Position numbers and translations under genes: made by a program. From positions 806,001 through 870,000 of the forward strand of contig CAVVFX010000017.1 in NCBI GenBank assembly GCA_963747535.1: a stretch of 64,000 nucleotides of DNA. The letters are read 5' to 3'. The notes beneath the pieces are model-generated. The model was not told where the DNA came from. It did not search any database and worked only from the letters and a program-made list of their open reading frames with translations. Source of the DNA: CAVVFX01 sp963747535 (GTDB taxonomy: Bacteria; Acidobacteriota; Terriglobia; Bryobacterales; Bryobacteraceae). Of the stretch, positions 8,990 to 18,237 are shown piece after piece (position 1 is the stretch's first letter; each line of letters opens with the position of its first letter).

Positions 8990-9706
8990 TTAGTTTCGCC
9001 GGCCGCCCCCTCCGAACAGGCGGAGCAGGATGTTGAGGGTCGCGACGAAGATGTTGAACACACCGGCGAACAGCATCAGCGCGCCGGGGATGGGGCTATC
9101 GGCGTCCGGGGTGCCGAGAACACTACTCGTGGAATAGACCAGGATGCAGACGCCAAAAGCGCCGATGGCGAAACTGATCAGGATTCCCAAAGCGCCGATG
9201 TTGAGGAAACCGTTGAGGACCATCGCGCCAATAATTGCGAAGAAAAACCCGACCATCAGGCCTCGGGGCGCCGAGAACGTCCGGCCGGAGCTCATGACGT
9301 AGCCGGTGACACCCAGGAACACGAAAGCCGTAATGCCCAAAGACGCCAGGATAAGGTCGGGCGCCTGTAAAGCCGCGAAATAGAGGAGCGGCGAAATGGC
9401 GATGCCGGAAACGAAACCGTCAAGCACCAGAGCGGAGACGCCGAGTACCGGGTTGTGGCGAACCGCAATCGCGATTCGAGGGACGGCGTTCAAGAGAATA
9501 ATGGCAAGAATCCATCCCAGCCAGCCCGAGAACAGGTGCACCATCGTCACCGAAGTGGCGCCGATATAGCCACCCGCAAGAGCGCTGAAAACGCTGAGTC
9601 CGAACAGTACGTAGGTCTGTTTGATGACGGCGGCGCGATGCGCAGTCAAGGTCGTGGTCGCGGTGAGGTTGTTCCACGGAGAAACTTCCGGACGATAGTC
9701 GTTCAT
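8990..9706 (-). CDS. Bax inhibitor-1 / YccA family membrane protein
   Basis: A 238-residue protein with seven hydrophobic segments typical of the TMBIM/YccA family. The sequence begins with a soluble stretch (SPWNNLTATTTLTAHRAAVIKQTY) and contains the family-like segment GYVMSSGRTFSAPRGLMVGFFF. Bacterial members are pH-sensitive calcium leak channels or modulators of FtsH proteolysis; which applies here is unknown. It converges with the GH39 gene (10-base gap) and diverges from the helicase gene across a region holding a perfect 12-bp-arm palindrome. Confidence 0.88.
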   Translation of the reverse strand: MNDYRPEVSPWNNLTATTTLTAHRAAVIKQTYVLFGLSVFSALAGGYIGATSVTMVHLFSGWLGWILAIILLNAVPRIAIAVRHNPVLGVSALVLDGFVSGIAISPLLYFAALQAPDLILASLGITAFVFLGVTGYVMSSGRTFSAPRGLMVGFFFAIIGAMVLNGFLNIGALGILISFAIGAFGVCILVYSTSSVLGTPDADSPIPGALMLFAGVFNIFVATLNILLRLFGGGGRRN

Positions 9707-9737
9707 ATCTCTATTTTAGAGCGTTCCGGATTTTGAT

Positions 9738-9763
9738 GGATCCTGTGCAAATGCACAGGATCC
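9738..9763. promoter_or_regulatory. Perfect palindrome in a divergent promoter region
   Basis: GGATCCTGTGCA (9738-9749) and TGCACAGGATCC (9752-9763) are exact reverse complements separated by AA. The site lies 32 bases upstream of the Bax-inhibitor start and about 110 bases upstream of the helicase start. It could be an operator for a dimeric repressor; there is no T run to suggest a terminator. Confidence 0.5.
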
Positions 9764-9872
9764 TGTGTTCAGCAAGGCCGGGATAGCTAGTGTTGCGCTT
9801 CGACGCCGCCTCTGAAAATTGGCTTGTCATCCGCATCCATATCCGCCATACTGGCAAAGAAAAGGCGAATAC

Positions 9873-12184
9873 ATGCTAGATCTCCAGCCCCTTCCGTTAG
9901 CTCCGTCCGAAAGCCTGCAGGCGGTGGTCCAGAAGTTGGAGCCGGTGGCCGCGGCGACGCGTTATTTAGCCGCTAAGGAAGGCGTCTATGCTCCCCTGCC
10001 GGACACCATTCCTCCGCCTCTCCGGGATGTCTTGCGCGAACGGGGAATCTCGCAGCTCTACATCCACCAGGCCGACGCGTTTGCCGAGGTCGAAGCCGGA
10101 CGTAACGTCGTCATCGTGACCCCCACCGCCAGCGGGAAGACGCTGTGCTTCAACCTGCCCGTGCTCTCGACGCTGTTACAAGACTCCGGCGCGCGCGCAC
10201 TGTATCTGTTCCCCACCAAAGCTCTCGCCGAGGACCAGCTTCACGAGTTCAACTCCATCGTCGCGCAGATGCACTCGGAGATCCGCGCCTTCACTTACGA
10301 CGGCGATACGCCGCAGGATGCGCGTAAAGCCGTGCGGGCGCGCGCCAACGTGGTCTTCACCAATCCCGATATGCTGCACACCGGGATTCTGCCGCACCAC
10401 ACCAAGTGGGCCCGCGCCTTCGAGAACCTGCGGTACATCGTGATCGACGAGCTGCATTACTATCGCGGCGTCTACGGGAGCCACTTCGCCAACGTCCTGC
10501 GGCGTCTGCTGCGGGTCTGCGAATTCTACGGCTCCAAGCCGCAGTTCATCTGCTGCTCGGCGACCATCGCCAATCCGCGCGAACTCGCCGAGGTCCTGAC
10601 GGGCCGCGAGTTTTCCATCGTCGATCGCAACGGCGCGCCCTCGCGGCGAGAAATATTTCATCTTCTACAATCCGCCGGTCGTCAACCGCCAACTGGGCAT
10701 TCGCCGCAGCTACATCAACGAGGCGCGGCGCATCGCGCTCGAATTCATCGACCGCCGGCAGCAGACGCTGGTGTTCGCCAATAACCGGCTGGCCACGGAA
10801 GTCCTGGTGACTTATCTCAAGGACGCCTGCGACAACGGCCGCATTCCTACCGAATCGGTGCGCGGCTACCGCGGAGGCTATCTGCCGCGCGAACGCCGGG
10901 AGATCGAACAGCGCTTGCGTAGCGGCAACATCCGCGCCGTGGTCGCCACCAATGCGCTGGAACTCGGCATCGATATCGGGTCTCTCGATGCGGTGGTGAT
11001 GGCCGGATATCCCGGCACCATCGCGTCGACGTGGCAGCGCGCCGGTCGTGCGGGACGCCGCCAGACGCCTTCCGCCGCGGTGCTGGTGGCTTCCAGCGCG
11101 CCGCTCGATCAATACATCGTCGAGCACCCGGAATACTTCTTCGACCGCTCGCCGGAGCATGCCTACGTCAATCCGGACAATCTCGAGATCCTGCTGAGCC
11201 ACCTGAAGTGCGCGGCGTTCGAACTGCCCATACAGGATGGCGAGAAGTTCGGACCGCACGACGTCGCTGAGCTCTGCATATTCTTACGCGACGCCGGATT
11301 CCTGCACCATGCCGGCGGCGCGTGGCACTGGACGTCCGACACCTATCCCGCCGACGCGGTCAGCCTGCGTTCGGTGTCGAGCGACAACTTCGTGGTCATC
11401 GATATTACCGGCGAGCCACGCGTCATCGCGGACGTTTCATACACCACGGCGCTGACCACGCTGCACGAAAAAGCCATCTACCTGCACGAGGCCAAACAGT
11501 TCCACGTGGAGCGGTTCGATTACAAAGAGCGCAAGGCGTATGTCCGGCGGGTGGATTGCGACTACTACACGGATGCCATCGATTACACGCAGGTGAAGAT
11601 TCTGCAACGAGGCGGACGGCCGTCCCATGGGCGAACTGCGCGCTGCCAACGGCAATGTCCGGGTGAACCGGCAGATCGTCGGATTCAAGAAGATCAAGTT
11701 CTACACCATGGAAAACGTTGGCGCGGGGAAGCTGCAAATGCCGGAACAGGAGATGCACACCACGTCGTTCTGGCTCAATTTTCCCGCTGCGTATCTTGCG
11801 GCGATGAAGGAATTCACGAGCGAGGAGAAGCAGAACGGGTTGCATGGTCTCGGCAACGCATTGCGCACGGTGGCGTCGCTGCTGCTGATGTGCGATCCGC
11901 ACGATCTGGGAGTCGCGGTGACGGAGGAGTCGGGCAGCAGTCTCGCCAACTGGTCTCCGAACCTGTACCTGTTCGATTCGTATCCGGGCGGAGTCGGACT
12001 GAGCGAACCGCTCTACCGGGATTCGGAGAAGCTGCTGCGGGAGACTCGCGGCTTGATTCAGGCGTGTGCCTGCGATGGCGGATGTCCTTCGTGCGTGGGT
12101 CCGGTAGGAGAGGTGGGTGAGCGTGGCAAAGAGGTCGCGCTACGGTTCTTGCGTCCAATCCAACTGCCTGACGTGCCAGCCTGA
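9873..12184 (+). pseudogene. MrfA/YprA-like DEAD/DEAH-box helicase with DUF1998-type zinc tail, broken by two frameshifts
   Basis: Three successive reading frames together encode one about 769-residue helicase. Frame one carries Walker A (TPTASGKTLCF), the DELH box (VIDELHYYRGVYGSHF) and SAT motif III. Near 10640-10648 one extra base moves the frame to a part with ELGIDIGSLDAVVMAGYPG and STWQRAGRAGRR (motifs V and VI). Near 11610 another extra base moves it to the last part, ending in the four-cysteine cluster CACDGGCPSC. Total length is 3n+2, which fits two single-base insertions. The family includes Bacillus MrfA, which repairs mitomycin adducts; no MrfB exonuclease is adjacent. The start MLDLQ at 9873 has AAAGG upstream. 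Either a recent pseudogene or sequence errors. Confidence 0.85.
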
Positions 12185-12805
12185 ACCCTCCGCCACCAGC
12201 GCGGACGCGTAGCCAGCCGGAGCCTGCAGCGCGCACATCGACCATCGCTCGCGATCCGGGGCAGCGCGCAACTCCGCCTTTTCTCCCAGCGACACCTCGA
12301 AGCTGTCCAGCGGGATGTGCAAACCTTCTCCACGCGCTTTGATGTACGCCTCTTTGCGCGACCAGCAGGCGAAGAAGGCTCCTACCTGACGGTCTGCCGG
12401 AGTGGCATTCAGCTCGCGAACTTCGGCCGGCGCGAAGAAGCGATTCGCAATGTCGACCGTCGAACGTTCCGGCCGGACAGCTTCAATGTCCACCCCGACT
12501 TCGCGATCGAGCGCGACTGCTACCATGGCAAAACGCCCCGAGTGCGAGAGGTTGAAATGGATGCGGGGATGTTCAGCGAGGTAGGGTTTACCTTTTTCGG
12601 CCGCGCCCAGGAGGAGGGCTGTCGGCGCCTGGTTGGTGTAGCGTGTCAGGATGTTGCGTAGCGCGGCGTGCGCCACGATGAACCGGTCGCGGTCGCGATC
12701 GAAAATAAACCGCGCCGCCCGCGCTGCCTCTTCGACGGAAATGATCTGCCACAAATGGGAAGGATAGCCGCTGTCAGGAAGCGCAACCAGCCAGACGTCG
12801 ATCAC
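12140..12805 (-). CDS. 4'-phosphopantetheinyl transferase (Sfp/HetI type)
   Basis: A 221-residue enzyme that transfers the phosphopantetheine arm of CoA onto a Ser of acyl or peptidyl carrier proteins. Motifs: FNLSHSGRFAMVAV, VGVDIEAVRP with the Mg-binding Asp and Glu, and FFACWSRKEAYIKARGEGL with the W-x-x-KEA-x-x-K signature. The start overlaps the pheT stop by four bases (ATGA), so it is likely translated with pheT. Its 3' end overlaps the end of the convergent helicase gene by 45 bases. No carrier protein or synthase lies in the window, so the target is unknown. Confidence 0.92.
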   Translation of the reverse strand: MIDVWLVALPDSGYPSHLWQIISVEEAARAARFIFDRDRDRFIVAHAALRNILTRYTNQAPTALLLGAAEKGKPYLAEHPRIHFNLSHSGRFAMVAVALDREVGVDIEAVRPERSTVDIANRFFAPAEVRELNATPADRQVGAFFACWSRKEAYIKARGEGLHIPLDSFEVSLGEKAELRAAPDRERWSMCALQAPAGYASALVAEGSGWHVRQLDWTQEP

Positions 12806-15121
12806 ACTCGCAACTCATAGCCCCATTTGAGCTGCATATTCCCGACGATTCTCTCTCGATAGTCAGTCACTTCCTCCGACGACAGCGTATGCTCGTCCGA
12901 TGCAACAGTCAAACGGAAGGACATGCTCTTGGTTCCTTCGGCCAGCGGAGCGCCGGTGTATTGCCGCAAATACTCGATGCTCTTAAGCAGTGGTCCGGCA
13001 TTCCAGCGAAGCTTCCTTTCGATCTCGCCCGCCGGTTCGCGTAGTGGCGTGACCACCGAGAGATCGAAAGCACTCGATGGGAATCGCCGCACCGCCTCAT
13101 ACTTCGCCTGTGCCGGACGGAGTGCAAGCACGCGGTCCAAATTCAGATCGAGGATCGCGGCGCGCTTCGCCAATGCCGGATGCAGTTCGAACAAACGGCC
13201 TATGACTTCGCCTTGCCATGCGATCTCAACCGTTCGGGCAGGATGCTCGTAGGCCCGCGGCTCCGTGGCCCGGACGTCCATCCCCGGCGCCAGAATCCCG
13301 GCCAGCCGTTTGAGTTCGAAGAGCCCCGCGGCTCCGTCGCCCTCTCGATTGAAGACGACGGCGGCGAGGTGCTGAACCTGTGCGGGAAGTTCTCCGTCGC
13401 CTTTATGAATCTCATTGCCGATTTCGAATAACCGGAACGACGCAAAGTGTTTGCTGTTTTCTTCGATGTTCGAGAAAATGCCGGGAATCAGTGAACTCCG
13501 CAACAGACTCTGGTCCGCGGCGATCGGATTCAACACGCGCACATGATCTTCCGGACGCAGGCCGAGCTGCTGCACCTGCTCTTCACTCACGAACGAATAG
13601 TTGGAGACTTCGCTGAAACCCTGCAGCGCAACTGCGTTCTTGACCCGGCGAATAAAGGTGCGCCGCGGATCTTCGGGGGGTACCGTTGCGGCGATCAGAG
13701 GAGGCTTCGGAGGAATAGTGTCGTAGCCGATCATGCGGCCGACTTCTTCTACCAGGTCTTCCGCCATCGCAATATCTTTGGTGGCGCGCCATGAAGGAAT
13801 GCTGACGGAGAACACCCGCGGCCCGGTTTGCTCGACTCCGAATTCCAGGCTCTCCAGAATCGCGCGAACTTCCGCGGCTTCGAGCGAGCGGCCCAGTTTG
13901 CGAGCCAGCCAGTCGAGGTCGAGAGTTACGTGCGAAATCGGGCGCAAAGGCCGCGCCGCGTCTGCCAGACCGCCGACCAGGCGTATCCCCGGCGAGAGTT
14001 CCCGCAGTAACTCCACCGCTCGCGCCAGGGCACGCGTGGTATTGGCCGGGTCCTGGGCCTTCTCAAATCGCATGGACGCATCGGTCCGCAGCTTCAACGC
14101 CGACGAGGTCTTGCGCACACTGGACGCCTGGAAGTTGGCGCTCTCCAGCACGATAGACGTCGTCGCATCTGAGATCGCGCTCCCGGCTCCTCCGATGACG
14201 CCCGCAATGGCGATGGGTCCGCCTTCATCCGCGATCACCAGATTCGACGGGCTCAGGTCGTAAGCAATATCGTTCAACGCGACGATGTGCTCGCCTTGCC
14301 GCGCCGGACGGGCGAAGATGGTGTCTCCGCGAAGTTTCGCCCGATCGAACGCGTGCATGGGCTGAGCCAGTCTCGGCCATGATGTAGTTGGTCAGGTCGA
14401 CGATGTTGTTGATCGGGTTGAGGCCGACGGCAGTCAGGCGATACTGCAGCCACAGTGGCGACGGACCGACGGTCACGTTCTCGAAAACCAGCGCACTGTA
14501 TCGCGGACAGAGATCCAGATCTTCGATTTCGACGCGCACCGGCGAAGCGTCGCCCGGAACCAGCGACGGCTTGACCGGGTCGACGAGCCTCTTGCGCGTG
14601 ATGGCCGAAACTTCGCGCGCCATGCCGAAATGACCCCAGAGGTCGGGGCGATGAGTGAGCGACTTGTTGTCGATCTCGAGGATTGCGTCGGGGCCCGGCA
14701 ACTCCAGGTCCAACAACAGTTCCTCGATTAAGGACGTTTTGAACTCGACGATACCGGAGTGATCGCGATTGATGCCGAGTTCGCTGCCGCTGGCCAGCAT
14801 GCCGTCGCTTTCCACGCCTTGAATTACCTTCTTGCCCAGCGGCACGTAAACCGTTGCCAGGCCGACCCGGCAATTGGGCGCGCCGCAGACGACGGTCTTC
14901 TCGCCGTATCGCGCCGTACCCACCCGCGCCTTCACGTTGTGGCCGCCGGGGATTGGCTCGACATCCAGCACGTCGGCCAGCGAAGCCTCAGCCAGCAATT
15001 CGCCGACGTTCTCGATGCCTTCGCACTCGGCGGTCTTCATGGTGATGAGACGCTCGAGCGATTCCGGTGAGGCGTCCAGGCCGTCGATATAATCGCGCAG
15101 CCAGTTGTACGAGAACTTCAC
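12802..15121 (-). CDS. pheT: Phenylalanyl-tRNA synthetase beta subunit, interrupted by one frameshift
   Basis: Charges tRNA-Phe together with PheS. The first part (15121 down to about 14371) holds the N-terminal domain, the tRNA-binding EMAP-like fold (DVEPIPGGHNVKARVG) and the start of B3/4 (CPRYSALVFENVTVGPSPLW). The second part holds QPMHAFD, B5 (VTLDLDWLARKLG), the catalytic-like core and the C-terminal anticodon-binding domain (SSAFDLSVVTPL). At about 14371 one extra base lies between MAE and LAQPMHAFD. Total length is 3n+1, as expected for a single insertion. The gene is essential, so a sequencing error is the simplest explanation. It overlaps pheS by four bases upstream and the phosphopantetheinyl transferase downstream. 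Confidence 0.93.
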
Positions 15122-16152
15122 AGCGCGGCCCCTCCGAACTGATTCAGGAAGCGCAGATCGCCGCTTTGCAGCCAGCGGATATCATCGATGCCATAGCGCA
15201 TCATCGCGAGGCGCGTCAGTCCCAGGCCGAACGCAAAACCGTTCCACCCAGCGGGATCGATGCCGCCCATCCGCAGCACATGCGGATTCACCAGGCCGCA
15301 CGGCAGCAGTTCGACCCAACCACTCTGCTTGCACACGGGACAACCACTGCCGCCGCAGATCAGGCATGAGATGTCGAGTTCGAATCCCGGTTCTACAAAG
15401 GGGAAGAATCCGGGACGGAGCCGTACCGTCACCTCGCGCTGGAAGATCGCGGTGAGCAGGGTCTTCATGAAATACGTCAGGTGCGCGACGGAGACTTCGC
15501 GGTCGATCATCATGCCTTCGAGTTGGTAGAACGTGTGCTCGTGGGACGCGTCGACGCTCTCGTTGCGGAATACGCGGCCTGGCGCGATCATGCGCATCGG
15601 CGGTTTCAGACGTCCCATGCCGCGGACCTGCACGGCCGACGTGTGGGTGCGCAGCAGATGGCCGCCCTCCACCCAGAAGGTGTCCTGCATGTCGCGTGCC
15701 GGATGGTCCGGCGGAATGTTCAGCGCATCGAAGTTGTTGTATTCGGTCTCCACCTCCGGCCCGTCGAGGACGGCAAAACCGAGCGAACTGAACAGATCTT
15801 CGATCTCGCGCTGCAGTTGCGTGACGGGATGGAGGCTCCCCGGGCGCGTTCCCGGCGCGGGTAAAGTGAGGTCCAGCCATTCAGCATCGAGTTTCGCGCG
15901 CAAGGCGATCGCTTCGAACTGGCTGCGGCGGTCCTCAATGGCGCGCTCCAGTTTCTGCTTGACACCGTTCAGCAACTTCCCGGTCGCTGCGCGCTCTTCG
16001 GGCGGCATCTTGCCCATCCCCTGGCTGACCTGGTTGAGCGCGCCCTTGCGTCCCAGCATTTCCACGCGCACGGCTTCGAGTTCTTCGATGGTGGCAGCAG
16101 CAGCGATGCGGTCGAGCGCGCTACGTTCCAGTACAATTAACGGATTTTCCAC
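15118..16152 (-). CDS. pheS: Phenylalanyl-tRNA synthetase alpha subunit
   Basis: A 344-residue class II aminoacyl-tRNA synthetase catalytic subunit. An N-terminal coiled coil (about residues 1-95) precedes the core. Visible are motif 1 region GFAVLDGPEVETEYNNFDAL, ARDMQDTFW, HTSAVQ, motif 2 RVFRNESVDASHEHTFYQLEG, FFPFVEPGFELDI and motif 3 GFAFGLGLTRLAMMRYGIDD. A CxxC...CxxC insert (CLICGGSGCPVC) may bind zinc, as in some bacterial alpha subunits. The start is GTG at 16152, one base after the stop of the upstream small gene. It overlaps pheT by four bases; the operon order is 16615 gene, pheS, pheT, PPTase. Confidence 0.96.
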   Translation of the reverse strand: MENPLIVLERSALDRIAAAATIEELEAVRVEMLGRKGALNQVSQGMGKMPPEERAATGKLLNGVKQKLERAIEDRRSQFEAIALRAKLDAEWLDLTLPAPGTRPGSLHPVTQLQREIEDLFSSLGFAVLDGPEVETEYNNFDALNIPPDHPARDMQDTFWVEGGHLLRTHTSAVQVRGMGRLKPPMRMIAPGRVFRNESVDASHEHTFYQLEGMMIDREVSVAHLTYFMKTLLTAIFQREVTVRLRPGFFPFVEPGFELDISCLICGGSGCPVCKQSGWVELLPCGLVNPHVLRMGGIDPAGWNGFAFGLGLTRLAMMRYGIDDIRWLQSGDLRFLNQFGGAAL

Positions 16153-16153
16153 G

Positions 16154-16615
16154 TTAGGCAGCCGGAGCGAAGAATTTCTCCGCGCCGAGTAACTCCCACG
16201 AAAGATGATTGATGTAGAACAGCAGCAGCGATTCGGAGTACTTGCCGCGGAACTGCTCGAATACCCGCCCCTCCCAACCCTCGGTCAGGTGCGGTTTGGC
16301 GTCCAGATCCTTAGCGAAGAAGCCGTCCTCATGGGGGATGCCGACGAAATTGAGCACGTCGACGATCATGTCGAGATGCGAAACCAGCACGGCCTGCGCG
16401 AGGTCGGTGGCGTAATCGTCATTGTGGTCCTTGAGCCGCGTCCATAGCCTGGGTGCGGCTTTCCGCAGGGTCTCGACGTTGAGCTTGGGAAGATGCGAGC
16501 GCGTCTTGAAGCGTTCGTAGAGCTGAAAAGTCTTAAGCCGGCCGATCGAGATGGAGCTGACTAAACGGGAAAAACGGTCCTCCCCGAGTTCCAGGAAGAC
16601 ATCGCAAAGCTGCAT
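16154..16615 (-). CDS. Conserved-looking small protein of unknown function upstream of pheS
   Basis: A 153-residue soluble, alpha-helical protein, starting at ATG 16615. I do not recognise a named domain. It has several acidic/aromatic stretches (VLVSHLDMIVDVLNFVGIPHEDGFF, GWEGRVFEQFRGKYSESLLLFYINHLSWEL). There is no signal peptide or membrane segment. The gene ends one base before the pheS GTG start, so it is almost certainly cotranscribed with pheST. It diverges from purA with a 46-base intergenic region. Confidence 0.7.
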   Translation of the reverse strand: MQLCDVFLELGEDRFSRLVSSISIGRLKTFQLYERFKTRSHLPKLNVETLRKAAPRLWTRLKDHNDDYATDLAQAVLVSHLDMIVDVLNFVGIPHEDGFFAKDLDAKPHLTEGWEGRVFEQFRGKYSESLLLFYINHLSWELLGAEKFFAPAA

Positions 16616-16661
16616 ATAAAAGCCAGCCTAGCACAGTGCGTTAAAATTGAGGCTTTGGCTA

Positions 16662-17966
16662 ATGAACAACTTAATCGTATTGGGCGCGCAGTGGGGAGAC
16701 GAAGGCAAAGGAAAGCTGGTCGATCTCCTCTCGGACCGCTTTGATGTTGTGGTCCGTTATCAGGGCGGACATAATGCGGGACACACGATCCTCATCGGCG
16801 AACGCAAGTTTGTGCTCAAGCTGATTCCGAGTGGCATTCTGCATCCGGGGAAATCGGCAGTGATCGGAAATGGCCTGGTGGTCGATCCCATCGCGCTGGT
16901 AGCCGAGATCGACGCCTTGGAAGCGGCGGGAGTCGACGTGACCCGTCAACTGCGCATCAGCAATCGCGCGCACGTGCTGTTGCCGTTCCACCGCATGATG
17001 GAGCGTCTGTCGGAATCGCGGCCGGGTCGTGTTTCCATCGGCACGACGTCGCGGGGGATCGGACCGTGCTATGAGGACAAGATGGGCCGCCGCGGCATCC
17101 GCTTCGGCGACTTCGTGGCTTTCAAGTGCTTCGACGCAGCGTATGAAGCGCTGCGCTCCGAGAAGATCGAGATCCTGCAGGCGTTCGACCTGTTCGACGG
17201 CTTGGATGACAGCGCCGAACGCGATCGCTACCGGGAGATCGCCGAGCGTCTGCGGCCCATGGTCTGCGATACCGCCGGCCTGTTGAACCAGCAGATTCGC
17301 GAGGGGAAGCGGGTGTTGTTTGAAGGCGCACAGGGCACTATGCTCGATGTGGACCATGGCACCTACCCGTTTGTAACGTCATCCAGTTCGACGGCCGGAG
17401 GAGCTTGCACCGGTGCCGGCGTACCACCCAACAAGATTTCGGGCGTCATTGGGATCTGCAAGGCGTACATCACGCGCGTGGGAGGGGGTCCGTTTCCGAC
17501 CGAACTGCACGACGAAGTAGGCGAGCACATCCGTAAGCGCGGGAAAGAATTCGGCGCTGTGACCGGGCGTCCCCGCCGTTGCGGCTGGTTCGACGTTCCG
17601 TTGCTACGCTACAGCGCCATGATCAATGGCTTCGATTCGCTGGTGATCACCAAACTCGATGTACTCGACGACCTCAAGGAGATTCCAGTCTGCCTGGAGT
17701 ATCAGATGGACGGGGAAGCGACAGAGGATATGCCGATGTCGAGCGAGGATTTGGGCAAAGTGCAGCCGGTCCTCGAAAGCTTGCCGGGTTGGAACTCGAC
17801 GACGTTCGGCATTTCGGAGTACGACAAGCTGCCGAAGAAGGCCAGAGAATATCTTGAGTATCTCGAGAAGATGACCGGAGTCGAGGTCGGGTGCATCTCG
17901 ACGGGTCCGGAGCGCAACCAGACCATTATTCGCAAGGGCTCGCGGTTCGAGCAGTTGCTGGCATAA
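16662..17966 (+). CDS. purA: Adenylosuccinate synthetase
   Basis: A 434-residue enzyme for the GTP-dependent step from IMP to adenylosuccinate in AMP synthesis. Signature elements: NNLIVLGAQWGDEGKGK at the N-terminus (GDEGKGK P-loop), GGHNAGHT, the IMP-binding SIGTTSRGIGPCYEDKMGRRGIRFGD region, FEGAQGTMLDVDHGTYPFVTSSS, and the C-terminal STGPERNQTI. ATG 16662 is chosen over an in-frame TTG at 16647 because GAGG at 16649-16652 lies nine bases before it. It stands alone, convergent with murJ; a double-hairpin repeat lies between them. Confidence 0.97.
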   Translation: MNNLIVLGAQWGDEGKGKLVDLLSDRFDVVVRYQGGHNAGHTILIGERKFVLKLIPSGILHPGKSAVIGNGLVVDPIALVAEIDALEAAGVDVTRQLRISNRAHVLLPFHRMMERLSESRPGRVSIGTTSRGIGPCYEDKMGRRGIRFGDFVAFKCFDAAYEALRSEKIEILQAFDLFDGLDDSAERDRYREIAERLRPMVCDTAGLLNQQIREGKRVLFEGAQGTMLDVDHGTYPFVTSSSSTAGGACTGAGVPPNKISGVIGICKAYITRVGGGPFPTELHDEVGEHIRKRGKEFGAVTGRPRRCGWFDVPLLRYSAMINGFDSLVITKLDVLDDLKEIPVCLEYQMDGEATEDMPMSSEDLGKVQPVLESLPGWNSTTFGISEYDKLPKKAREYLEYLEKMTGVEVGCISTGPERNQTIIRKGSRFEQLLA

Positions 17967-18013
17967 TTCAGCTCCAGCAGTTGCAGAACCAGAAAGCGGC
18001 CGCACCAGTCTGT

Positions 18014-18064
18014 CCGTGGGGCAGGCCATCGTTTTTTGTGGTCTGCCCGGCTGCGCAGCAGCCG
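18014..18064 (+). repeat. Dispersed double-hairpin repeat, copy A
   Basis: The unit starts CCGTGGGGCAGGCCATCG, then a T run, then TGGTCTGCCC. CGGCTGC-GCA-GCAGCCG, a second perfect hairpin, follows directly. It lies between the converging 3' ends of purA and murJ. The other copies are at 25785-25834, 35837-35888, 61343-61393, and a degenerate one at 32366-32408. Confidence 0.8.
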
Positions 18065-18237
18065 TTTTCGTGGTACGCGAGAATCGTCGCGCCGGCCCCG
18101 GCTGCCAAATTTCAGGGTGGTCGCGCGCATTGATACCGGGTACGCCGGTTGGAGCAGCGAGGCGGCCCGGCAGTCGGTTACCCCCAGGGTCCGGACGAGG
18201 ACATCTGCTCGCATATCACGCAAAGCCGTGGTCTGGC

